DNA of 64,000 nucleotides from Arion vulgaris (Eukaryota > Mollusca > Gastropoda > Stylommatophora > Arionidae), in contig CM036755.1 of NCBI GenBank assembly GCA_020796225.1, forward strand, positions 57,836,315 through 57,900,314, read 5' to 3'. The position numbers and the translations under genes are program-made. Position 1 is the stretch's first letter. Each line of letters opens with the position of its first letter. Of the stretch, positions 44,491 to 54,900 are shown in pieces. Under the pieces are notes generated by a model that saw only the letters and a list, made by a program, of their open reading frames with translations, ran no database searches and had not been told where the DNA came from.

Positions 44491-44640
44491 GTAGTATACT
44501 ATTTTTGACTTGTTAGTATTATTTGTTAATGTTATCTTTATTCATAATATATTCATAGACATTTATTATTATAGACAAATTAATTATTTTCTTTATATTT
44601 TTATAAATATTTTTCCTGAGTGTTTGTATTATCTCTTCCT

Positions 44641-44801
44641 TCGGCTGAAATCGGATGCGCGTGTCCTGAGTGTGTAAAAGCCTATGCGTTTAGGGGCCTA
44701 CCAAACCAATATGCAACGTATACACGTTCTTGGCAAAGATCAAACATATCACAAAGAGTGGTTAAAATTGGTAGTAAAGAACGAACGCGAAGAAGAAGAA
44801 G
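44641..44801 (+). mobile_element. SINE family A, 5'-truncated copy
   Basis: It begins with ggctgaaatcggatgcgcgt, continues with tttaggggcctaccaaacca and acacgttcttggcaaagatc, and ends in gaacgaacgcg plus (GAA)n. The flanks atctcttcct (44631-44640) and atctctccct (44802-44811) form a 10-bp target-site duplication with one mismatch. Confidence 0.85.
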
Positions 44802-44811
44802 ATCTCTCCCT

Positions 44812-45378
44812 GATATTGGATATTTGGGTGTAAAGTTTGTTCGCAGTCTCTTCATTAGTGACCATATCTTAGTGTTGTTCATTATGAATTCATTAAGGAT
44901 AAAGGGATGACCCAGGACTCAACTATAGACTCAAAAGAGGCAGATCGTGGCTGAGTCTTGCTGAAGATACTCTTGAGAAATTATGGGAACCTTGAGGGAT
45001 TGAGCAAGGAGAGGAGATAAACGGATTGTTGTATCCCCTCAATTTCAGACTGATATCACAGTTATTATATATATATATATTAAGAAAAACTGTCAACAAC
45101 ATAATACATTACTAATTTACGAGGAGGTTGAGGCTCTCTTAGATAACACCGTCAATGAAACAGTGGTAGTTATTTACAACGATAGTTCAGTCCTCCACCA
45201 AGAACAATATGCCTGGGCTAAATCTGGACGCACGAAGAATAATAGAGGCCAGGTGGGCCTACGAGACAACCACAAGTAGTTTGACAATAAAGGTGCTGGC
45301 GGTTACAGAGGCAGGTAACGTGGTTGAATAAAATATTTATCTCACTGGAAGAATGATGTAAGTAAAAAAAAAAAAAAA
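44812..45378. other. intronic, unassigned
   Basis: No element recognised. There is a short A-run at about 45366. Confidence 0.4.
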
Positions 45379-45379
45379 A

Positions 45380-45655
45380 AGTAAAGAAACCCTTTCATAC
45401 CTCGTGGTCAATACAGTGTTAGGCCTGTATTTTTCATTGACGTCGGCATACGATGGGTGATGTGGTCAGCATCACGCCGGCCGCCTTTACATCCCAGAGT
45501 ATGTCTGGTACCCAGTTGAGGCTGGGTCGACCTGAGAGCCGTCTTGGTCGGGAAAAATTCCATGCGCATTGCGGAGCTGAACCCAGACCACCAGCCTTGC
45601 GAAGCGAGTTCACTAACAACTACGCTACAGCGGCTTTCCGGAAGAATATGTACCT
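45380..45655 (-). mobile_element. tRNA-derived SINE, family E
   Basis: The right end reads on the minus strand gctgtagcgtagttgttagt (A-box region) and ggtctgggttcagctcc (B-box). The body contains ggcggccggcgtgatgctga and the left part cagtgttaggcctgtatttt. A diverged copy is at 7805-8020. Confidence 0.75.
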
Positions 45656-45769
45656 AGAATAAAATATGATTTCAAAGACAAGGTCAAACGCTAGAAACAT
45701 TGAATGAACAAGGGAAACAACCACACTTTATGCTAGTATTTAAGAACTTGTATATTTCATAGTTATTTC

Positions 45770-46033
45770 TCTTGAAAAATGAAAATCGTGACATATCCTT
45801 TACAGGACGTAGTCATCAACCATAGTAAACGAGTCGTTGATTTTCTAGTTGACCACTTATACGTTCAATAGTTTGCTATTGCTTTCTGAACGGTGAGGTC
45901 TATTTCTATCATTTGTACAAATCTCATGGAAACTAATTTGTTTCCAAACTTGTCCACCGTGGGGTTTGAACCAGGTACACTTGGGTTTGTGATTGAGCTA
46001 ACCACCGCTTGTGCTACAGACGATCACGCAGAT
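45770..46033 (-). mobile_element. tRNA-derived SINE, family C, fourth copy
   Basis: It contains gacatatcctttacagga, cgttcaatagtttgctattg and gctttctgaacggtgaggtc. The minus-strand head carries the B-box ctggttcaaacccc. The flanks gttatttc at 45762-45769 and 46034-46041 are a candidate 8-bp duplication. Confidence 0.75.
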
Positions 46034-46079
46034 GTTATTTCACTGACAATAATGTTTCACCTTGCAAACTGTACTGTGT

Positions 46080-46250
46080 TCTCTTCCTCGTGGAGACATC
46101 TGGATATATTTTCAGAGATCCATAATCTCAATGTAGGTGTCAATCAAGTTTCTAGTCCTATCGGAGATGGACGATGAAACGTAGATCCTGTGTTAAATTT
46201 GAGCACGTAAAAGAACCCTTGGTGGCGTCATTCTGACAGAGGTTTCTGAC
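46080..46250 (+). mobile_element. SINE family D core fragment
   Basis: It shares tctagtcctatcggagatgg, acgatgaaacgtagatcctg and cacgtaaaagaacccttgg with 7490-7580. Confidence 0.65.
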
Positions 46251-46335
46251 AAGAGAATAATCTGTTTGATAACTTCTTGTTTTTCTAAATCGAGCGCCCC
46301 ATAGCAATCACTTGTTGCATAGCAATCACAGCAAA

Positions 46336-46558
46336 CACGGTGTGGTTTGTTTATGATCTGAGCCTAAGAGCGATTGTACGTTGTGCCAGTTATGCGCCCA
46401 TAAGTAGGCCAGCATATCTAATTTCTGCAACGCTTTTTAATTACTAGCTTAGCTTCCCTAGGCACCTACCTCAGTCGCCTCTTACGACATGCTTTGTAGG
46501 TCGCAGTGTTAATATGCTTTGCTCCCCTTGCAAGCTGCGGCAACACACTGGCGAGTAT
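46336..46558 (-). mobile_element. SINE family B, copy 5
   Basis: Shared blocks: tgatctgagcctaagagcga, ccataagtaggccagcatat, tcgcctcttacgacatgctt and a decayed head, gctgcggcaacacactgg. Confidence 0.8.
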
Positions 46559-46689
46559 GAGAACAATTATCTTCATTAAAAATGACGATGTTGCAGATGT
46601 TTCCGAGACGATTGAACAATACAGCTATTACAACATATTTCATGGTATGTTCTTCATTGCATCACAATCCTTTTCTTGAACAACAAAAA

Positions 46690-46890
46690 ATAGAAGTGGC
46701 ATTTTTATAGAAAATAGAAGTTAGAGAAGAAATAATGATATAGAAAATAGAAGTTAGAGAAGAAATAATGATATAGAAATTAGAGAAGAAATAATGATAT
46801 AGAAAATATAAGTTAGAGAAGAAATAATGATATAGAAAATAGAAGTGAGAGAAAAATAAGAAGAAATAATGATATAGAAAATAAAAGTTA
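46690..46890. repeat. about 35-bp purine-rich minisatellite
   Basis: Units contain agaaaatagaagttagagaa plus gaaataatgatat, with irregular lengths. Confidence 0.88.
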
Positions 46891-46899
46891 GAATACTAA

Positions 46900-47165
46900 A
46901 ACTGAGGCTGAGGTTTAAAGCCGAAGGATTGACCTCAATGCTCTGAGTACTACCTCATATTGCTGGGTCCCTCTACGCTGAAAGGGCAGAGTATTTATGC
47001 AATACTCTCACCTACCGAGAGTATTGCGCAAAGCACGACCTTCTTAGCTCCGGCAACAATCCTATGGATCTAAAAAAAAAAGTACTTGTAAAGAGTGCGA
47101 CACGTTCCGGATTGGAACCCACGACTTTCGGAACGCAAGACAAAGAGTTTACAATACTATTCTCT
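46900..47165 (-). mobile_element. possible tRNA-derived SINE
   Basis: The minus strand carries cgtgggttccaatccgg (B-box). The A-box is less clear. The body includes an inverted pair, gcaatactctc and gagagtattgcgc. Confidence 0.4.
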
Positions 47166-47289
47166 GTATTACAATAAATAATTAATCTAATTATCGAGTC
47201 ACTTTGTTACTTTACAGTTCAATGTAAATCACTACAAATTTACAAGATTTACAAGATCTACCATCATCTGTCTATCCTTAAGTCAGATC

Positions 47290-48440
47290 CTGATACCAGT
47301 TCAGTCTTCCCAACTATCCTTCGGTGGCTTACAGACGGGACAGAAGTCTTAAGGATATGTTGGTACACAGTCGTCTTAAGTCCACTATCCAGAGTCATTT
47401 TGGCACTGTTCAGTGTGGCCGTCGGCGTTGCAATACGTGTGCTTATGTAATACAGACTCGTACTGTATCTTTTCCTTAAGCCACTTTTGTTATTGAAGAT
47501 GGTTTCACATGCAAGTCCCGAAATATAATCTACGCCAGTGGCGGCTCGTCATTAAGGGCCAGAGGGACCGGGCCCAACCAAACATAATGTGTAACGCGTC
47601 TTTATTATTTAATAAATTAAAATATAACCTAACCCAAAGCAATGATTTTCCGGAAAATGTGTGTCTGGCCCCACCAACAAAAACGATCACGAGCCGCCAC
47701 TGATCTACGCTATCACTTGCAAGCGATGTGCTAAGGCATATATCAGCGAAACAGTCAAAATGCTCAGTGACCGTTTCGGCCAATACCTACGTGATATACC
47801 CCAATGTTCTGTGACCCTTGTAGCCACTCATTTCAATGGAACTGACCATTTGGGTACTCACGACTTCCAGGTCACTGCCATCCGATCATGTTCCTCTGAT
47901 GATCGTGGTCGATTGTCTCTGGAGAATCGCTTTATTTCTTTATATGGTACCTACATTTGGGTACTCGCGACTTCCAGGTCACTGCCATCCGATCATGTTC
48001 CTCTGATGATCGTGGTCGATTGTCTCTGGAGAATCGCTTTATTTCTTTATATGGTACCTTGCAACCTCATGGCCTCACTACTCTACATTCCTATGCTTCT
48101 TAGTACTTTCTCTTCTCATGCTCTATATTTTATATGTGTATATGTTAAATGTATATGAGTCATATTTTCATTTGATTTTTATTGTTTTTCTTCTTTTTTT
48201 CCCACTTCTAGTTTTTCTATATTTATTTCGTTGTTCGTTTTTAGTCACATATTTTCATTCATTTTTAAACGTTGTAATATCTTTGCTAAAGTCTATATGT
48301 GGTGTTCTCTAACATTCGTCACTTTTGTTGTATCGTTTGTTTGATAAAGGCCTTTTTGGTCGGAACGTTGCTGTGTGTTGTCATTGTTTTTGTATTTTGT
48401 AAAACTACAGTACTTTATTATTATGTGTTTCGCTACTTTA
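47290..48440 (+). mobile_element. Penelope-like element 3' part with GIY-YIG endonuclease region, split by a hAT-like insertion
   Basis: The + strand reads NYPSVAYRRDRSLKDMLVHS, then FGTVQCGRRRCNTCAYVIQ, one stop (about 47477), ATFVIEDGFTCKSRN, and after the hAT-like insertion IYAITCKRCAKAYISET, SDRFGQYLRDIPQ, THFNGTDHLGTHDFQVTAIR and ENRFISLYGT. The CGRxRCxTC block, the FTCxSxN(I/V)IY junction, the YI(S/G)ET strand and the following Arg are the linker and GIY-YIG layout of Penelope-like proteins. A 107-bp tandem duplication (47851-47957 and 47958-48064) breaks the frame. The 3' sequence at 48341-48425 carries the hammerhead-like motif. The element ends a few tens of bases before the acceptor of the next exon. 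Confidence 0.85.
47536..47702. mobile_element. hAT-like inverted-repeat element, copy 3, inside the Penelope-like frame
   Basis: This 167-bp element has ends cagtggcggctcgtcattaa and gatcacgagccgccactg, with exact 8-bp flanks atctacgc (47528-47535 and 47703-47710). Excising it restores the IIYAI junction of the GIY-YIG region. Confidence 0.95.
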
Positions 48441-48461
48441 CATTTCCCACATTTATTTCAG

Positions 48462-48535
48462 ATGTGAAGAGAATACCAAAAGTGATTATTTATTTCAGAT
48501 GTGAAGAGAATACCAAAAGTGATTATTTATTTCAG
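48462..48535 (+). promoter_or_regulatory. two extra tandem copies of a 3' splice site
   Basis: A 37-bp repeat carrying tttatttcag plus the first 27 bases of the exon is present three times, so AG acceptors end at 48461, 48498 and 48535. Only use of the last keeps the CUB frame. Starting at 48462 or 48499 meets an in-frame TGA within 14 codons. Confidence 0.85.
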
Positions 48536-48735
48536 ATGTGAAGAGAATACCAAAAGTGATTATGTGTCTTTCTCAAACTTTGCGGATACTGAAGATCGTA
48601 AAATGACCAGGTTGTGTGGTCATCCAGCAAAAGAAAAGCAAGAGATCTGGTCAGATGGTCCATTCTTTAGAGTGACTTTTAAATCAAATGACATCTATGA
48701 CTCCACAGGGTTCAAAGCGTTTTACCAATTTACAG
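48536..48735 (+). CDS. sol-1: SOL-1-like CUB protein, exon encoding second half of CUB domain 2
   Basis: The start is set by phase: AG left from the 44319 exon plus the first A gives Arg, followed by CEENTKSDYVSFSNFADTED, RKMTRLCGHPAKEKQE and FFRVTFKSNDIYDSTGFKAF, ending YQFT and one base (phase 1). The donor is cag/gtgaca at 48736. Cysteines at 48537 and 48615 complete the CUB pattern. SDYV.FSNF and FFRVTF.SND.YD.TGF are, to my recognition, strongly SOL-1-like. Two upstream duplicated acceptors (48462, 48499) would give premature stops. Confidence 0.92.
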
Positions 48736-48799
48736 GTGACATTTATAATTGTTTAGTTTTTTAATATAATAATAATAATTATAGTAGTTTAGTAACGTC

Positions 48800-50850
48800 C
48801 AATTTTGACACTGGATGCACATAGTTTGAAGAAGATCATTTTGTAAGTTTTGACACTGGTAGCACATAGTTTGAAGATCATTTTGTAAGTTTTGACACTG
48901 GTAGCACATAGTTTGAAGATCATTTTGTAAGTTTTGACACTGGTAGCACATAGTTTGAAGATCATTTTGTAAGTTTTGACACTGGTAGCACATAGTTTGA
49001 AGATCATTTTGTAAGTTTTGACACTGGTAGCACATAGTTTGAAGAAGATCATTTTGTAAGTTTTGACACTGGTAGCACATAGTTTGAAGATCATTTTGTA
49101 AGTTTTGACACTGGTAGCACATAGTTTGAAGATCATTTTGTAAGTTTTGACACTGGTAGCACATAGTTTGAAGATCATTTTGTAAGTTTTGACACTGGTA
49201 GCACATAGTTTGAAGAAGATCATTTTGTAAGTTTTGACACTGGTAGCACATAGTTTGAAGAAGATCATTTTGTAAGTTTTGACACTGGTAGCACATAGTT
49301 TGAAGATCATTTTGTAAGTTTTGACACTGGTAGCACATAGTTTGAAGATCATTTTGTAAGTTTTGACACTGGTAGCACATAGTTTGAAGAAGATCATTTT
49401 GTAAGTTTTGACACTGGTAGCACATAGTTTGAAGATCATTTTGTAAGTTTTGACACTGGTAGCACATAGTTTGAAGATCATTTTGTAAGTTTTGACACTG
49501 GTAGCACATAGTTTGAAGATCATTTTGTAAGTTTTGACACTGGTAGCACATAGTTTGAAGATCATTTTGTAAGTTTTGATACTGGTAGCATATAGTGTGA
49601 AGATCATTTTGTAAGTTTTGACACTGGTAGCACATAGTTTGAAGAAGATCATTTTGTAAGTTTTGACACTGGTAGCACATAGTTTGAAGATCATTTTGTA
49701 AGTTTTGACACTGGTAGCACATAGTTTGAAGATCATTTTGTAAGTTTTGACACTGGTAGCATATAGTTTGAAGATCATTTTGTAAGTTTTGACACTGGTA
49801 GCACATAGTTTGAAGATCATTTTGTAAGTTTTGACACTGGTAGCACATAGTTTGAAGAAGATCATTTTGTAAGTTTTGACACTGGTAGCACATAGTTTGA
49901 AGAAGATCATTTTGTAAGTTTTGACACTGGTAGCACATAGTTTGAAGATCATTTTGTAAGTTTTGACACTGGTAGCACATAGTTTGAAGATCATTTTGTA
50001 AGTTTTGACACTGGTAGCACATAGTTTGAAGAAGATCATTTTGTAAGTTTTGACACTGGTAGCATATAGTTTGAAGATCATTTTGTAAGTTTTGACACTG
50101 GTAGCACATAGTTTGAAGATCATTTTGTAAGTTTTGACACTGGTAGCACATAGTTTGAAGATCATTTTGTAAGTTTTGACACTGGTAGCACATAGTTTGA
50201 AGATCATTTTGTAAGTTTTGACACTGGTAGCACATAGTTTGAAGATCATTTTGTAAGTTTTGATACTGGTAGCATATAGTGTGAAGATCATTTTGTAAGT
50301 TTTGACACTGGTAGCACATAGTTTGAAGAAGATCATTTTGTAAGTTTTGACACTGGTAGCACATAGTTTGAAGATCATTTTGTCAGTTTTGACACTGGTA
50401 GCACATAGTTTGAAGATCATTTTGTAAGTTTTGACACTGGTAGCATATAGTTTGAAGATCATTTTGTAAGTTTTGACACTGGTAGCACATAGTTTGAAGA
50501 TCATTTTGTAAGTTTTGACACTGGTAGCACATAGTTTGAAGATCATTCTGTAAGTTTTGACACTGGTAGCACATAGTTTGAAGATCATTTTGTAAGTTTT
50601 GACACTGGTAGCACATAGTTTGAAGATCATTTTGTAAGTTTTGACACTGGTAGCACATAGTTTGAAGATCATTTTGTAAGTTTTGACACTGGTAGCACAT
50701 AGTTTGAAGATCATTTTGTAAGTTTTGACACTGGTAGCACATAGTTTGAAGATCATTTTGTAAGTTTTGACACTGGTAGCACATAGTTTGAAGATCATTG
50801 TGTAAGTTTTGACACTGGTAGCACATAGTTTGAAGAAGATCATTTTGTAA
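48800..50850. repeat. 42/45-bp minisatellite, about 48 units, probably derived from LINE coding sequence
   Basis: The unit contains ttttgacactggtagcacat and agtttgaagatcattttgt. A three-base insertion (gaagaagatc) gives 45-bp variants. Both lengths are multiples of 3, so two minus frames stay open for about 540 and 700 codons, repeating CYQCQNLQNDLQTM or KMIFKLCATSVKTY. CYQCQN matches the LINE segment TLCYQCQTWT, and the edge unit at about 48800-48830 still reads CIQCQNWT. It is not a gene. Confidence 0.93.
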
Positions 50851-50869
50851 TAAGACACACAAAACAAAC

Positions 50870-50965
50870 CATATATTCGTCCCAAACATTGTGCTGTCAG
50901 TGTCAAAACTGGACAAATGCGTCAAATGAAAAACAAATTACAACTGAGATGAACATTTGCGGAAA
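50870..50965 (+). mobile_element. short LINE fragment
   Basis: The + strand reads TLCCQCQNWTNASNEKQIT then TEMNICGK, the same LCYQCQTWT segment as in the LINE at 5905. It is in the opposite orientation to the coding sense of the adjacent array. Confidence 0.65.
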
Positions 50966-50989
50966 ATAGCAAGAGTAATAAAGATAATA

Positions 50990-51955
50990 TATCTTGAATA
51001 TGTACTGGCAACACAGTGCAGCCATAAGACTAGAGAATCAGTGTGGAAACTACCAGGAGATACAATTAGGAGAAAGACAAGGATGCGTACACTCACCAGA
51101 CCTGTTCAACCTATACAGTGAAACAATCATGCGATATATAGAAGAAAACGCAGGAATAAGAGTTGGCGGACAAAACATGAACAATCTAAGATATGCTGAT
51201 GACCAATTCTCATGGCTACAAATGAACAAGATCTACAAGATTTGATAGACATATTAGTGAGAGAAAGTGAAAAGAAAGGATTAAACATGAATATTAAGAA
51301 AACTGAAGTAATGGTTGTCTCCAAGAAACAGGAAACACCAAAATGTAATATCAAAATAAATAACACAACACTGAAACCAGTCCATCAATTCAAGTACCTG
51401 GGAACATTCCTAACATCAGATGGCAGGTGTCAAAGATTATGAGTAGAATAGCTCAAGCACAGCATTTATGAAAATAGAAAACACACTATGCATGAATTCA
51501 CTGCGAATGAGAGTACGAAAACGAATATTCAGTGTTATATTGATGCAATACTTCTGTGTGGCAGCGAATCATGGACAATGAACAAACAATCAATAAGATC
51601 ATTGGAAGCTACAGAGATGTGGTTTTACAGAAGAATGCTGACAATCCTATGGACGTCAAAGAAAACAAATGTTTATGTTTTAAAACAGGCCTGCATACAA
51701 AGAAACCTTATCACAAGAAAAAGAATCTGACAATCAAGGTTCTTCGGACATATAATGCGAAGAGAAGGTTTAGAATATTTGGTGATAACAGGTAAAATAC
51801 AGGGAATCAGAGATCGTGGAAGACAGAGGAAGAAGATGTTGGATGACCTGATATCATGGTTCAACACAAGATGAACGTCAGAACTGATTATTTCACTAAG
51901 CAGAGAGAGTTGTGAAGAGACATGATCGCCTACGCCGGCAGGCATGTCACTTCAT
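50990..51955 (+). mobile_element. LINE reverse transcriptase fragment with catalytic YADD
   Basis: Across frameshifts the + strand reads [33 protein letters not shown] (motif C, intact), LNMNIKKTEVMVVSKKQETP, FKYLGTFLTSDGR, ILLCGSESWTMNKQSIRSLE, TEMWFYRRMLTILWTSK, then a frame with FGHIMRREGLEYLVITGKIQ, GRQRKKMLDDLISWFNTR and a terminal AYAGRHVTS. It is an RTE-like palm-to-tail remnant. Frame changes near 51225, 51440 and 51730 inactivate it. Confidence 0.9.
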
Positions 51956-51994
51956 TGATTGAATAACGAGAGGAAAGATTTTAAAATGTAACAA

Positions 51995-54900
51995 TTAGAG
52001 ATTTGGTAGGAACAACACCAGTGCTAGATTATATTAAGAAACAACACCAGTGCTAGATTATATTAAGAAACAACACCAGTGCTAGATTATATTAAGAAAC
52101 AACACCAGTGCTAGATTATATTAAGAAACAACAACAGTGTTAGATCATATTAAGAAACAACAACAGTGTTAGATCATATTAAGAAACAACAACAGTGTTA
52201 TAGCATATTAAGAAACAACAACAGTACTAGATTATATTAAGAAACAACACCAGTACTAGATCATATTAAGAAACAACAACAGTGTTAGAACATATTAAGA
52301 AACAACAACAGTACTAGATCATATTAAGAAACAATAACAGTGTTAGATCATATTAAGAAACAATAACAGTGTTAGATCATATTAAGAAACAATAACAGTG
52401 TTAGATCATATTAAGAAACAACACCAGTACTAGATCATATTAAGAAACAACAACAGTGTTATAGCATATTAAGAAACAACAACAGTACTAGATCATATTA
52501 AGAAACAACAACAGTGTTAGAACATATTAAGAAAACAACAACAGTACTAGATCATATTAAGGAACAACAACAGTGTTAGATCATATTAAGAAACAACAAC
52601 AGTACTAGATCATATTAAGAAACAACAACAGTGTTAGAACATATTAAGAAACAACAACAGTGTTAGATCATATTAAGAAACAACAACAGTGTTAGAACAT
52701 ATTAAGAAACAACAACAGTGTTAGAACATATTAGAAANNNNNNNNNNNNNNNNNNNNNNNNNNNNNNNNNNNNNNNNNNNNNNNNNNNNNNNNNNNNNNN
52801 NNNNNNNNNNNNNNNNNNNNNNNNNNNNNNNNNNNNNAAGAAACAACAACAGTGTTAGATCATATTAAGAAACAACAACAGTACTAGAACATATTAAGAA
52901 ACAACAACAGTACTAGAACATATTAAGAAACAACAACAGTGTTAGAACATATTAAGAAACAACAACAGTGTTAGAACATATTAAGAAACAACAACAGTAC
53001 TAGATCATATTAAGAAACAACACCAGTGTTAGATCATATTAAGAAACAACAGTACTAGATCATATTAAGAAACAACAACAGTGTTAGATCATATTCAGAA
53101 ACAACAACAGTACTAGATCATATTAAGAAACAACAACAGTGTTAGATCATATTAAGAAACAATAACAGTACTAGATCATATTAAGAAACAACACCAGTGT
53201 TAGAACATATTAAGAAAAAACAACAGTGCTAGATCATATTAAGAAACAACAACAGTACTAGATCATATTAAGAAACAACACCAGTGTTAGAACATATTAA
53301 GAAACAACAACAGTACTAGATCATATTAAGGAACAACAAGAAAAGGATCATATTAAGAAACAACAACAGTGTTAGAACATATTAAGAAACAACAACAAAA
53401 AGTTAGAACATATTAAGAAACAACAACAGTGTTAGATCATATTAAGAAACAACAACAGTGTTAGATCATATTAAGAAACAACAACAGTGTTAGAACATAT
53501 TAAGAAACAACAACAGTACTAGATCATATTAAGAAACAACACAAGTGTTAGATCATATTAAGAAACAACACCAGTACTAGATTATATTAAGAAACAACAC
53601 CAGTACTAGATCATATTAAGAAACAAAAACAGTGTTAGATCATATTAAGAAACAACAACAGTGTTGCTAGAAACATATTAAGAAACAAATAAACAGTACT
53701 AGATCATATTAAGAAACAACACAAGTGTTAGATCATATTAAGAAACAACACCAGTACTAGATTATATTAAGAAACAAACAATTAAAGTACTTGATCATAT
53801 TAAGAAACAACAACAGTGTTAGAACATATTAAGAAACAACACCAGTACTAGATCATATTAAGAAACAACAACAGTACTAGATCATATTAAGAAACAACAA
53901 CAGTGTTAGATCATATTAAGAAAACAACAACAGTACTAGATCATATTAAGAAACAACAACAGTGTTAGAGCATATTAAGAAACAACAACAGTGTTAGATC
54001 ATATTAAGAAACAATAACAGTGTTAGATCATATTAAGAAACAACAACAGTGCTAGATCATATTAAGAAACAACAACAGTGTTAGAACATATTAAGAAACA
54101 AAAACAGTGTTAGATCATATTAAGAAACAACAACAGTGTTAGATCATATTAAGAAACAACAACAGTGTTAGAAATACTGCACAGCACATATTAAGAAACA
54201 AATAACAGTACTAGATCATATTAAGAAACAACAACAGTCTTAGATCATATTAAGAAACAACAACAGTGTTAGAACATATTAAGAAAAACAACAACAGTAC
54301 TAGATCATATTAAGAAACAACAACAGTACTAGAACATATTAAGAAACAACAACAGTACTAGATCATATTAAGAAACAACAGTGCTAGATCATATTAAGAA
54401 ACAACAACAGTACTAGAACATATTAAGAAACAACAACAGTACTAGAACATATTAAGAAACAACAGTACTAGATCATATTAAGAAACAACATCAAAAGTTA
54501 GATCATATTACAAACAACAACAGTGTTAGAACATATTAAGAAACAACAACAGTAAGTAGAACATATTAAGAAACAACAACAGTGCTAGATCATATTAAGA
54601 AACAACACCAGTACTAGAACATATTAAGAAACAATAACAGTGTTAGAACATATTAAGAAACAACAACAGTACTAGAACATATTAAGAAACAACAACAGTG
54701 TTAGATCATATTAAGAAACAACAACAGTACTAGATCATATTAAGAAACAACACCAGTGTTAGAACATATTAAGAAACAACAACAGTACTAGATCATATTA
54801 AGAAACAACAACAGTACTAGATCATATTAAGAAACAACAACAGTGTTAGATCATATTAAGAAACAACAACAGTACTAGATCATTTTAAGAAACAACAACA

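Noticed and set aside
48462..48764. Using the first or second duplicated acceptor as the true start of the exon
   Set aside because: Both bring in atgtga in frame and a premature stop; only 48536 continues the CUB frame from the 44319 exon.
48789..50906. A minus-strand open frame of about 705 codons and a second of about 544 codons as protein genes
   Set aside because: Both run through the 42/45-bp minisatellite, whose unit lengths keep any stop-free frame open. There is no domain, only one 14-residue unit repeated.
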